From Spirochaetales bacterium (lineage in GTDB: Bacteria; Spirochaetota; Leptospiria; Leptospirales; Leptonemataceae), in assembly GCA_015075425.1 (NCBI GenBank), contig JABTUL010000003.1, forward strand, positions 1-64,000: a stretch of 64,000 nucleotides of DNA, in the 5' to 3' direction. Positions 25,620-34,294 of this stretch are shown here, in pieces. A model generated the notes under the pieces. That model searched no databases, was not told the DNA's origin, and was given only the letters and a program-made list of their open reading frames with translations. A program made the translations under genes and the position numbers. Positions within the stretch are counted from its first letter, which is position 1, and each line of letters starts with the position of its first letter.

Positions 25620-26048
25620 GGACCACTTGACTATTGTGGAATGTGGTACATTCTGGAATTTGGGGTGCCGGTCCGCGACGAATGCGGAAAGAGCTCTATA
25701 AAACGTGTTGATCGAGCGTCGAGCGTGAACTATAGCATCATTGTGTCCGGTCACTGGGCCAAGAAGCACCCACTCGTTCGCATTGTGTTCATCACGCTTG
25801 AGGTCGCCGGCAATGCACAATTCTGTCAGTAGGCGCTGCACAACAATTGTTGGGAATGATTTGCCGAAAACCGAGAGAATTTCCGATTGGATTTCGGCAG
25901 TCGAAAACCGGGATCGCTGGATGGTATGTATTGCATGACGGATGATCGGTTTTACAGGTTCCGCCGGAGTAAGGCTCTCTTTAGATTTCACGAAGGCCAG
26001 GAAGCCATAAAGAAGAAGTTCGTTTTTCGATAATGTTTCTTCACTCAT
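25620..26048 (-). pseudogene. N-terminal fragment split off by the IS (probably of the PIN protein)
   Basis: ATG 26048 (GAGGG upstream) begins about 143 codons of protein-like sequence that runs into the IS terminal repeat at 25619. It is helical, with a winged-helix-like arrangement (FSTAEIQSEILSVFGKSF, IVVQRLLTELCIAGDLKR, EWVLLGPVTG) and no catalytic motif. It lies 42 bases after the stop of the OLD-type gene, in the same direction as the PIN gene across the IS. Because both flanks lack starts or ends and no target duplication remains, that the two were one gene is likely but not proven. Confidence 0.5.
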
Positions 26049-26090
26049 AAAATGTAAAACCCTCACGAAATCACACGTTTTCTATAATTG

Positions 26091-27939
26091 CTATCTATCC
26101 GGAAGCCGTTCTGCCGGTTTAAGGGCCGTCAATTTCTTGGCAAGGAAATCGAGAATACTCTCGAAACTCGACAAGGTCTTTTGAGAAAGGGGCACCTTTT
26201 CGCGCGCAATCAGCATGGATTCGATGGCGATGAACAGTTTCCGCTTTGAGTATTCGGCCGCGCTCCCGTGAACGCGCTGAACGATGCGCAACTGCTCTGT
26301 ATCCGTGAACAGGCCTTCGGTGGCACACCCTTCCCATTTCGGATTCACATCATTTAAGCCGAAAAGGACGTCGCCAACGATTCTGCCCAGCTCCTTCTCA
26401 TACCGTGCCTTCGCTTTACGTCCAGCTTTGTCGCCGTCCAATAGGGCTACAAAAGTTTTCCCCCATGCGAATTGCAGGCGGAAAACGCGAAGCATATCAT
26501 CTCCGCTACCAGGATAGGCGTTGAGGGGGTACTTCCTGTCGAGAATGATTTCGTTCACGTACCGCATCGCATAGTAGTCAAACTTCCCCTCAAAAATGAC
26601 TAGATTAGGGATGGGCTCCAGCTTACTCGGTTGATATTCGAGAGCATCCAAGATCGGTTGAAAGTACGTGCTTTGATCAGGATGATTTGCCGCAAAAGTT
26701 TGGTAGCGTGTCACCGTGATGTCCGTATTGCTCTCTTCGAAATCCACTTCGTTTTCATAGTCCATGGCCAAGTTCTTTATGATATAGGCACCTGTAAGCC
26801 AGGTCGGTTCGATGAGGTAATGGCTGTGCGTCGTGTAGATAAGCTTACTGCGGTCCGCAAGTTTTTGGAATAGTTTTAAGAGCACTTTCTGTGCGGTGGA
26901 GTGGAGGTTGTAGGCCGGCTCATCCAAGAGAAAGATTGTTTCACCGGGATCCTCTGTCCTGACCTTTCGAAATTCAGTAACCAAAGGGAAAGTGAAGAAC
27001 CATCGGAAGCCAAGGCTGCGCTCGCCGATCTGGAAGCGATTCGAGCCCTCTTTGACTGTTAATACAAAATACGTTCCACCAGAATCAGAAGCGATGGTCA
27101 GTTCGATCTCCTTTTGCTTCGATCGCGGAAAAATCTCCTTCCATGCGGAAAAAATCACATGGTTCATCCGGGACGACATCTTCAAAAGCTGCGCTTCTAA
27201 CGCTTCCTTATCAGCGGCTGAGTTCTCTCTCGTCTTGAACCCACCCAAGATGTGTACGGCAATGGACAATCGCTCGTCCATATAGTCCAAGATATCTTGT
27301 ACAACGCGGATAAAGAAGGGGCGCTGCGAATCGCGTCTTATCTTTACGGGGGCCGTGGAGGGCTGCGACTCGGCGGGCGGGAGGGATTCCTCCAGATAGA
27401 TCTTTTCTGGGATATCGAAAAGGAAGTTTGGGTAGTAAACGATAACGGGCATTCGCGCACGCAAGAACAGCCGCACGTTCTCGAGGTCTGTGTCCGCCAA
27501 ATCAAGGGCCTTGGTTTTGCCCTTCTTCGTAGTGAAAATGAGTTGGCCTTGCCACTGCGTGGTCGGGGGGGCTGCCACTGAGGCCGTGAACGGATGCGTC
27601 TTGGTAACCATAAACTCGCGTAGTGGCTCAGAAAGGACGGGGCCGCCTTGGTCGCGCAGATGCTGTTTCAGCGCATCGTTGTCCTCCGCTGTCAGTCGGA
27701 TGCGTGCTTCGACGCTAATTGACTCGTTAAAGTTTATGCTTCTTTGATTTTGGGATGAACCTGTGGGTGTCTTTGGCATTTTCTTGGGAGAAAAAATTGA
27801 TCGCTTCGAGTACAGTGGTCTTACCGCTTTCGTTCAAACCGACTAACGTGAAAATGTTCGTCTCGGGAAGGCGCTCAAAGTCTATGTCAATTTCGCGGAT
27901 TCCTTTGAAGTTGCGGATTTTGAAGCCTGAGTATCGCAC
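26091..27939 (-). pseudogene. OLD-family ATPase-Toprim nuclease with single-base frameshift
   Basis: Two frames make one protein of about 615 residues. Frame 1 (27939-27727) has the ABC-type N-terminus FKIRNFKGIREIDIDFE and Walker A GLNESGKTT. Frame 2 (to 26091) has the signature region GERSLGFRW, Walker B IFLLDEPAYNLHS, the switch His in YTTHSHYLIEP, and a C-terminal Toprim domain (VIFEGKFDYYAM, then ALLDGDKAGRK). Removing one A from the AAA complementary to 27733-27735 joins them as ...KKHNFNESI.... OLD proteins are DNA nucleases, some of which (GajA) act in phage defence. First gene of a minus-strand operon with the PIN and small TM genes; no UvrD-type helicase is present. Confidence 0.75.
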
Positions 27940-28131
27940 GAATTTCGCAAAAGGTCTTCCGCCTGACCATAATTCCCCGTAAAATCCCCACGAGGGTGGT
28001 CCGAAGCACTGAATCCGAACAAATTGGCAGTGGAAAGCGGTGGTGCCTAAATGGTCCGGTTTGCAGGTTTGTCAACCAGATCTACTGTTTTTGCGCTTGA
28101 AAAAATCTGATACTCCTGCTCTTTCTGGGTC
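27940..28131. promoter_or_regulatory. Divergent intergenic region of the island
   Basis: 192 bases between the minus-strand OLD operon and the plus-strand DUF1016-nuclease gene. It must carry promoters in both directions. I see no clear operator repeat. Confidence 0.35.
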
Positions 28132-29175
28132 ATGCCCCTCTCAGCCAGAGCAGAAATCAAGGCCATTTCCAGAGCAGCAGACCAGATCAGCCAGACTTAC
28201 GATTCTGCCCTGAAAAGCCACGGCAGCCAGCTAAACCGGGTCATTACAACCGCCCACTGGCAAATAGGCAAGAAGGTGGCTGAGATCGAGCCGGAGCCTG
28301 ACGGCTCCCCGACGGGAATGCCCGGTCTGCTCAAGGGAATCGCGGAGAGGCTGAACAAGAAGTATGGCAAGGGCTTTTCTGCCCGGAATTTGCGCCACAT
28401 GCGGAAATTTTACAATCAGTATGACCTGAAGGCACTCGACCATACATTGAGCTGGACGCACTACAGATTGCTTCTAAGGGTGGACGATCCGGCTCGCCGC
28501 CAGGCATTGCAAGAAAAGGCAATCTCCCAGGGCTGGAGCGTGGCGGCACTGGAGCATGAGGTTGTATTTGGTAAGGGGCGTCCGGCGCGTCCGTTGCGAT
28601 TGGTTCTGTCGCGACCGGAGGGCTTGCTGTATTTCTACCGGCTGACTACCCGTCATCTGGCAGGGTTGGAACTTAAAGTTCCGAACCTTGATTGCGGTTT
28701 CAAGATCTGGCGCAATGTGGATCTAAAGGGTTTGGCCGAGCCAGCGGATGGTCTTCTGGTTCAAAGTCGCAGAGCAGGGCGCTCTTACCGCTTTGCAGCA
28801 GCCAGCGATCAATCCCCAAATTGTCTGTACACCTACCGAGCTTTTCTGGAGCGTGCTATCGACGGTGATACAGTGATTGTGCACGTAGATTGTGGTTTTG
28901 AGACGTATTCGCGGCAGCGCCTGCGACTGCGCAGCATCAATGCTCCAGATCCCGGTTTTTCGGGCGCGGAGCGTGCACGGCGTTATGTTGAGAAAAGGAT
29001 ACCAAAAGGGCAGCCAGTTGTGATCAAAACGCACGGAAGCGATAAATACGAGCGCTATCTCGTCGATGTGCTTTATCTTCCGGGTGCGAAGAATGCCGAA
29101 AAAATCCTTGCAGAGGGAAGGCATTTGAATCAGGAAATGCTGGAAGAGGGAGTTGCTGTTTATGATTCACGCTAA
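28132..29175 (+). CDS. DUF1016 (YhcG-N) protein fused to a staphylococcal-nuclease-like domain
   Basis: 347 residues. The N-terminal half (about 15-155) has the DUF1016 pattern: HWQIGKKVAE, GLLKGIAERLNKKYGKGFSARNLRHMRKFY, LSWTHYRLLLRV. Instead of the usual PD-(D/E)XK nuclease, the C-terminus (about 235-345) is SNase/TNase-like: DGDTVIVHV (D246), RLRLRSINAPD, GAERARRYVE, and DKYERYLVDV with the second Arg. Compared with staphylococcal nuclease the first Asp and both Arg are kept, but the D40 and E43 positions read Asn and Asp, so activity is uncertain. DUF1016 proteins are often found near restriction systems. The gene overlaps the recombinase start by 14 bases. Confidence 0.72.
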   Translation: MPLSARAEIKAISRAADQISQTYDSALKSHGSQLNRVITTAHWQIGKKVAEIEPEPDGSPTGMPGLLKGIAERLNKKYGKGFSARNLRHMRKFYNQYDLKALDHTLSWTHYRLLLRVDDPARRQALQEKAISQGWSVAALEHEVVFGKGRPARPLRLVLSRPEGLLYFYRLTTRHLAGLELKVPNLDCGFKIWRNVDLKGLAEPADGLLVQSRRAGRSYRFAAASDQSPNCLYTYRAFLERAIDGDTVIVHVDCGFETYSRQRLRLRSINAPDPGFSGAERARRYVEKRIPKGQPVVIKTHGSDKYERYLVDVLYLPGAKNAEKILAEGRHLNQEMLEEGVAVYDSR

Positions 29176-30866
29176 ACAAATGCGGGGTGCGAAAGTGCAG
29201 GAGCTTGATGCGGAGCGCTTCCGAAAAATTGCGGCGGCTGTAGCCGAAGCGCAGGCCCGGGGATCATCTGTCGTGTTTACCTGTGATCGTGTCAGCTCCC
29301 GCAATCAAGAAGACAACACAAGCCTCAAAGCACAGAAGGAAGGCGGCCTGCGCTACGCTCGCGAGCGCGGGTTCGTGGTGGCTGAAAACTATTCTTTTGT
29401 TGAAAGCGCGAGCAAGAAAGAGCGGCCCCATTTTCACGCAATGATGCAGGATGCGCTCTCTTTTGGTATTGATATTGTCGTCTTCAAAACCGTGGATCGT
29501 CTGGCCCGCAATCTGCCGGATATTCAGCTCATTCTTGATTTTATATATGAACACAAACGGTCAGTGCATTTATACGATGATGGATTGCGCCTGACTCCGG
29601 AGATGGATTCCAATGATGCTCTCAATTTCATGCTCAAAGGAGTCCTTGCAAAGGGAGAAACGGATCGAATGGGCCAGCGTATCAGGCGCGCGCTGGATTT
29701 CAAAGCCCGCAATGGAATCATGCCCGGCGCGCCGGTTTTTGGTTATCGGCTTTGACGTGCGCCAGATGAAACATGAAATGGATCCTGAGACAGGGCCTTT
29801 CCTGCGTTTTCTTTTTGATACGTACGACGGTCAGGAGATTTCCTGCGAAGCGCTGGCCGACCTGATGAATGAGAAGGGGTACTGGGTGAATCGGCGACAG
29901 CTGCCGTGGACCACGGCCCGCGTTCACAAGGCGCTGGTCAATCCGACTTATCACGGTGAATTTCGTTTCAAGGGCAAGCTCATTCAGGCTGACCCCAAGC
30001 ATCACGAAGTCTTCTATTCCAAGCAGCGTTATTTAGACCGTCTGGCCCGGATGCAGGACAAGCGACCGGGGAAGATGAGCAACAGCCACCAAGACCCGCT
30101 CAGCCGTTTTCTGCGCTGTGCTGCCTGCCAGTCCACCTTGACCCCCGCCCGCGTGACCAAGAAAAGTGGCCGCCAGTATCAATACTACGCTCACCGCTGC
30201 AAGGCTCTGTACGGCCGCCAGGCCACCCGCCCCCAGGCCGATGTTTTCGCCCTGATAGACCGCACCATTGCTGAGCTGCGGAATTCTGAAAGTTTCTTGA
30301 CGAATCTCAATCATTTTTTCCGCACTGAGCGTGAAAAGGGCAGCCGCCAATTTCACGCTCAAGTAGAACAGATCCATTTGCAAATCCAGGCCATCCGCAA
30401 GAAGAAAGACCGGCTGATTGATTTGTTCGCTGAAGACTCTCTGGATCTGGCCGACCTCCGCGCCCGCCGCGCCGAATATGACCAGGAAATCGCTGCCCTT
30501 CTGGATCAGCAAAAGGCCATTCTCAACACCGATGAAAACCGCCTGCTGGATAGCATCTGCGAATCTCTGAACCGCATCAAATCGTTGCCCGTTGCCTATC
30601 TGAAAGCAAAGAACATCACAACCAAAGCCCGCCTGCTGCGCGAGATGGTGCAGGAAGCCAGAGTGAGCGAAGGTGAGGTGGAGCTGACCTGGAAGGCGCC
30701 CTTCGGGTTCATAATGCAGCCCAAAGTCCTGGAGCTGAAGGCCCATATACGGCCTTCCTCTGGCAAAACACGCGGAGTTCATACTCCGGATGAAATGTGG
30801 AGACGGCGGGAGTCGAACCCGCGTCCTACGGTGCGTACCGCAAGTATCTACATGCTTAGTCGGTAA
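29162..30866 (+). pseudogene. Large serine recombinase (integrase) with single-base frameshift
   Basis: Start ATG 29162 (GAGGG upstream; a TTG at 29153 is the alternative). The resolvase-type catalytic domain (about 30-190) has the nucleophile Ser in CDRVSSRNQEDNTSLKAQ. Frame 1 stops at 29755 after FGYRL. Dropping one T of the run 29751-29753 continues it as RLDVRQMKHEMDPETG into frame 2. That frame holds the recombinase domain, a zinc ribbon (CAACQSTL, then HRCKALYG) and a long coiled coil. The 3' end (from 30798) lies inside ssrA, so this recombinase probably integrated its element at the tmRNA gene. It is followed by no other cargo. Confidence 0.82.
30046..30812 (+). repeat. Inverted ~770-bp repeat, copy B (recombinase 3' end)
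   Basis: Counterpart of 21626-22395 in opposite orientation. It covers the recombinase zinc ribbon, the coiled coil, a CGGAGT/ACTCCG hairpin (30773-30788, which may also end the ssrA transcript) and the 15 terminal bases of ssrA. Confidence 0.8.
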
Positions 30867-31142
30867 TTCATAGAGCACAGTTCCGATGCTACCGACGGGC
30901 AAGAACTGCGCTTTTCAGACTGTGAGTCTTAGTCGCGTTGCAGTCTGAACCTGCGCGACGCATCCTCCGTAAATGACGCCTCTATGGAACCCGGAGAAAA
31001 ACTCCATAGAAACGTGGCAGTTATTTACGCTGCCAGAGCCAGTTCGTTGTTGGCACTTATAAGGTTGAGGTTTTAAAGAGCTCCTCGACTCTGCATGCAA
31101 CTGACGATCCGATCTCACAGCAGTCGAAACCAGTTCGTCCCC
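30798..31142 (-). ncRNA. ssrA: Transfer-messenger RNA (tmRNA)
   Basis: Rescues stalled ribosomes and tags the nascent protein for proteolysis. The 5' end is GGGGACGAACTGGTTTCGAC at 31142. The 3' end has the T-arm GGTTCGACTCCCGCC and the acceptor strand CGTCTCC, which pairs with GGGGACG, then the discriminator A at 30798. The terminal CCA is not encoded (TTT follows). The tag frame is GCC AAC AAC GAA CTG GCT CTG GCA GCG TAA (31054-31025), giving the peptide ANNELALAA after the charged alanine. Length about 345 nt, single-piece type. The last 15 bases are also the end of the island's recombinase repeat. It is divergent from the glycosyltransferase gene. Confidence 0.96.
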
Positions 31143-31209
31143 TTTATTCTGTTGACGGCAAATTACAGCAAAAGTTCACCTGAAGCAACATCTTTTCTGG
31201 ATTTTTTTC

Positions 31210-32919
31210 ATGATGATACTCGCCTGTTTGCGTCAGCCGATGTGGATCTTTGTATTCCTTACCGGTGCTGTAGTGTCTCGCATCTGGGTAGCCGAGGATG
31301 CCTACATCACCTTCCGCATGGTAGAAAATCTTTATGCTGGCTATGGACTGGTGTTCAATCCCTCGGAAAGGATAGAGGCATCCACTCATCCGCTCTGGTT
31401 GCTTCTTCTGATTCTGGTGAGAGGGGCAGGATTGCCGCTCCACTCGGGATCGATCCTCCTTGGCCTGTGCTTCTCATTGATGGGTCTCTTTCTTCTGGCC
31501 CGTGACCGATTAGCAAAGGGTCAGATTCCCTGGGCTGCCCTGGCTCTTGCCTCTATTTCTGGATTTCGGGATTTTGCCACTGCGGGGATGGAATTCAGTC
31601 TCGTTTTTCTGTTGCTGGTTCTTCTCTGCCGGAGTCTGGCAGACGACTCCTGGCTCGTGCAACCGGCTCGTAGCGGACTTATTCTGGCTCTTCTGTATCT
31701 GACCAGGCCGGAGCTGGCCTTACTTACAATGTACTATGGTGCCTGGTTTCTTTATGCTCGGTGGCGCAAGGATAGCAAACTGGCCGATCTACTGTTAAAT
31801 GGGATGCGTTTCGCTTTTCCGTTTGTGATTGCGCTCATCTATCATACGTTCCGCTGGTTTTACTACAACGATCTTTTGCCCAATACCTATTACGCCAAAG
31901 CCGGTCTGGCAAGCTATTTCAGCCAGGGGCTTGTTTATCTGGTTTATACCGTGCTGTGGTCGCCTTCTTTGCTCCTCCTCGGTCTCGCAGCCGCCATAAT
32001 TCTTTTACTTGTGGCCCGGAGGAAGGGAGCGGCCAGTCTGTTGCCATGGACACGCGAGTCCGGTGCAATTTTGCTTCTTGTTTTTTACGCAGTGAATGTT
32101 GGTGGTGATTTCATGGCCTTTCGCTTCCTGCTGCCACAGATTGTATTTTTTGTTATTTTTGCTGAGCGTATTCTGGTAACCCGGCCAACGGAAATACCTT
32201 TTTTGGGGACGAAGTGGACCGGGCCGGCCATTCAACCTTTTGCTCTTTTTCTGGCCCTGCTTCTGACTCTATATCCTGTTCCACTTTCGCGTGGTTTTGT
32301 TGCCGATGAGCGCAAAATTTTCACCAGAGAAACCGATTCTATTTTCTCCCTCATCAGAGGTGAAAATTTTTCCTGGGGGCGTGCCGGCCGGGAGTTTCGC
32401 ACTCTTCAATATTGTCTCAATTACGAACCCTTCAAAATTACCAATAGTATGACTCAGGCTCGGTGTTCGCAGGGTGTGGGGCTCGGGTACTTTGGTGTGG
32501 CGGCCGGTCCGGCGGTAGAAATTCTCGATGAGCAGGGGCTGCCGTCGCGGGATGTTGCACTGAGGCGAGTAATCTGGCGCTGGCGGCCCGGGCATGAACA
32601 TTACATATCTTTTAGCGATGTATTGGCTTCGGGGGCTCTTTTTTGTTCAACAGGTGAGGTCGAATACGATCGGATTATGCGAACGCCTGCCGGAGTTTTG
32701 CTCAGTCTGGATCCGGAAATTTTCTGGACACTGCCGGATGCAGAAGTGCGCTTGAAATCATTACGGGAACTGCGTCCGCGTAGTACGATCTTGCCAGTGA
32801 TCGAGAAGCGTTTCCAGAATCTGGATGCGCTGGAGGCTTCCAGGCAAAGGTCAGAGCCGCGTTACCATGCCAGAGCCCAATGCTGGGAGGAATTTTCCAA
32901 TGACCTGGCCGCATTCTGA
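31210..32919 (+). CDS. GT-C-type membrane glycosyltransferase-like protein
   Basis: 569 residues with about ten or eleven membrane segments in the first 390 residues and a soluble C-terminal domain. The first loop after TM1 reads AEDAYITFRMVENLYAGYGLVFNPSERIEASTHPLW; an acidic DAYIT motif in this loop is the hallmark of GT-C enzymes that use lipid-linked sugars (AftB-like family). Transfer of a sugar from a polyprenyl carrier on the outer face of the inner membrane is therefore likely; acceptor unknown. ATG at 31210 or 31213. It overlaps the next gene by 20 bases. Confidence 0.7.
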   Translation: MMILACLRQPMWIFVFLTGAVVSRIWVAEDAYITFRMVENLYAGYGLVFNPSERIEASTHPLWLLLLILVRGAGLPLHSGSILLGLCFSLMGLFLLARDRLAKGQIPWAALALASISGFRDFATAGMEFSLVFLLLVLLCRSLADDSWLVQPARSGLILALLYLTRPELALLTMYYGAWFLYARWRKDSKLADLLLNGMRFAFPFVIALIYHTFRWFYYNDLLPNTYYAKAGLASYFSQGLVYLVYTVLWSPSLLLLGLAAAIILLLVARRKGAASLLPWTRESGAILLLVFYAVNVGGDFMAFRFLLPQIVFFVIFAERILVTRPTEIPFLGTKWTGPAIQPFALFLALLLTLYPVPLSRGFVADERKIFTRETDSIFSLIRGENFSWGRAGREFRTLQYCLNYEPFKITNSMTQARCSQGVGLGYFGVAAGPAVEILDEQGLPSRDVALRRVIWRWRPGHEHYISFSDVLASGALFCSTGEVEYDRIMRTPAGVLLSLDPEIFWTLPDAEVRLKSLRELRPRSTILPVIEKRFQNLDALEASRQRSEPRYHARAQCWEEFSNDLAAF

Positions 32920-34294
32920 AAAAATTTTCCCTTTAACGCCGATTCTCTTTTTATTCTCTCTTTTTCCGCTGCAGGCGGACCGGCTCATTCTGCGGGACGG
33001 GCAGACTTATGAAGGCAGAATCCTCACTCTAAATCAGAGCGGGGTAACTCTGGAGACGGATCAGGGGGTTAAGTATTTTTCGCGTGAGCGGATCAGTCGT
33101 GTTCAGTATTTACCCTGGGAAAAAGGACAGGCAGAAGCGGCTCGTAAGGCAGAAGCGGCTCGTAAGGCAGAAGCGGCTCGTAAGGCAGAAGCGGCTCGTA
33201 AAGCAGAAGCAGATCGAAAAGCAGAAGCAGATCGAAAAGCAGAAGCAGATCGAAAAGCAGAAGCAGATCGAAAGGCAGAAGCACAAAAATGGAAGCACAG
33301 CATCAGCGGTGGATTATTTCTGGGACGTTACGAACCGGAAGTTGCGGATCGGCTGGTAGCCGATTCCTTTCGATCCGGCGTGCTGGGGTTCGGGCTGCCT
33401 TTTTTGGTTACGGCGGGAGGAGATGCTGGGTTTTACGCAGTACCTTTGCGTTATTTGACCCGTCGCGCTCCCTTCAGTTTGGAAGCGAGCTTCCTGCAAC
33501 TGGATCGTGAAATTTCTTTCCGGACAGCAGGGCACCAGAAGGATCTGACAACTGCCAGTACATCTTCCGGGTCCATGGATTTTCTGGGCGAAAGCAAAGG
33601 TGTCATTGTGCGCCGAACTTTTTCGTCAGGTGGTGGTTATGATATTTATCCTTATTTCACGGTGCGCGGTGGAATCGAAAGACTGGAGATCGAAAGCACG
33701 ATGACGGGCTGGCAGACTCACGTGCTGGGTGCGACGGGTAGTGTTCAGGGGTTTCCCTTGTATGCTACGCTGCGGGATTTCAGTCTGATTTACAGAAGTG
33801 GACACCGTGTGCGAGCGCAGGGCCCCTATCTGGGAGTCCGGATGCAGGGAACTCTCTTCGCCGATCACGGGTGGGAAGGTGGTGTTACCCTGGCCGCACT
33901 ATCCGGTATCTGGCATTCCAAAAGTAACCGCATCAGCATGACCAGCAACCACATCGTCTTGCCCGTGGTCAATTTTTCTGATGTAATCGAGAATGCCGGT
34001 GTGGCCGGTGAATCGAGAACAGGTAAAGCGGCCATCTTTACCAGGCGCTGGGAACTTGTTTACCATTACCGTTTGAATGATCGGCTCAAGTTCAAAGCGG
34101 GCCTCATGCGGGAAGAGGCCCAGGTGAGAAGCTACAACGTTAAAATTGAGATGTATGATTCTTCAAGCAACCCCTACACGGCCCAGGTAAATGGTAAGAC
34201 TTCCTTTCAGCGCAACCAGGAGCTTGCCTATCAGGGCAGCACGCATGAAGATCAAGTGCAGGGCATTGGCTTCACCCTGGAATACGAGCTTTAG
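32900..34294 (+). CDS. Exported protein with hexapeptide repeats, probably outer-membrane associated
   Basis: 464 residues from ATG 32900 (GGGAGG 9 bases upstream); the longer frame from 32825 lacks a ribosome site. A signal peptide (about 10-26, ending LFPLQA) is followed by a small beta domain (RLILRDGQTYEGRILTLNQSGVTLET). Eight six-residue repeats come next (AEAARK x4, AEADRK x4; residues 78-125), forming a charged helix. The last 330 residues are rich in alternating polar/hydrophobic strands (for example GGYDIYPYFTVRGGIE, HRVRAQGPYLGVRMQG) and end LEYEL, suggesting a beta-barrel. Function unknown. Translated with the upstream glycosyltransferase gene. Confidence 0.65.
   Translation: MTWPHSEKIFPLTPILFLFSLFPLQADRLILRDGQTYEGRILTLNQSGVTLETDQGVKYFSRERISRVQYLPWEKGQAEAARKAEAARKAEAARKAEAARKAEADRKAEADRKAEADRKAEADRKAEAQKWKHSISGGLFLGRYEPEVADRLVADSFRSGVLGFGLPFLVTAGGDAGFYAVPLRYLTRRAPFSLEASFLQLDREISFRTAGHQKDLTTASTSSGSMDFLGESKGVIVRRTFSSGGGYDIYPYFTVRGGIERLEIESTMTGWQTHVLGATGSVQGFPLYATLRDFSLIYRSGHRVRAQGPYLGVRMQGTLFADHGWEGGVTLAALSGIWHSKSNRISMTSNHIVLPVVNFSDVIENAGVAGESRTGKAAIFTRRWELVYHYRLNDRLKFKAGLMREEAQVRSYNVKIEMYDSSSNPYTAQVNGKTSFQRNQELAYQGSTHEDQVQGIGFTLEYEL
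33131..33283 (+). repeat. Tandem 18-bp repeat array (8 units)
   Basis: Four units close to GCAGAAGCGGCTCGTAAG, then four close to GCAGAAGCAGATCGAAAA, then half a unit. The array is in frame inside the exported protein gene, so unit number can change without a frameshift. All other frames are also open here. Confidence 0.9.

Noticed and set aside
24020-25630. Target-site duplication of the IS
   Set aside because: Bases outside the 19-bp terminal repeats (CCCTCT and GGACC) do not match at any usual length.
29613-29760. Second recombinase frame as an independent gene starting at 29613
   Set aside because: Its first 45 codons overlap the catalytic-domain frame and are not protein-like; the coding part begins only at the frameshift.
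33131-33283. CRISPR-like array
   Set aside because: Units are contiguous 18-mers without spacers and lie in frame in a coding gene; no CRISPR array or cas gene was seen in the window.
33093-33303. Several overlapping frames with FCLTSRFCLTSR- or ASAFRS-type repeats opposite the 18-bp array
   Set aside because: All six frames are open because the 18-bp unit contains no stop; they are only products of the repeat.
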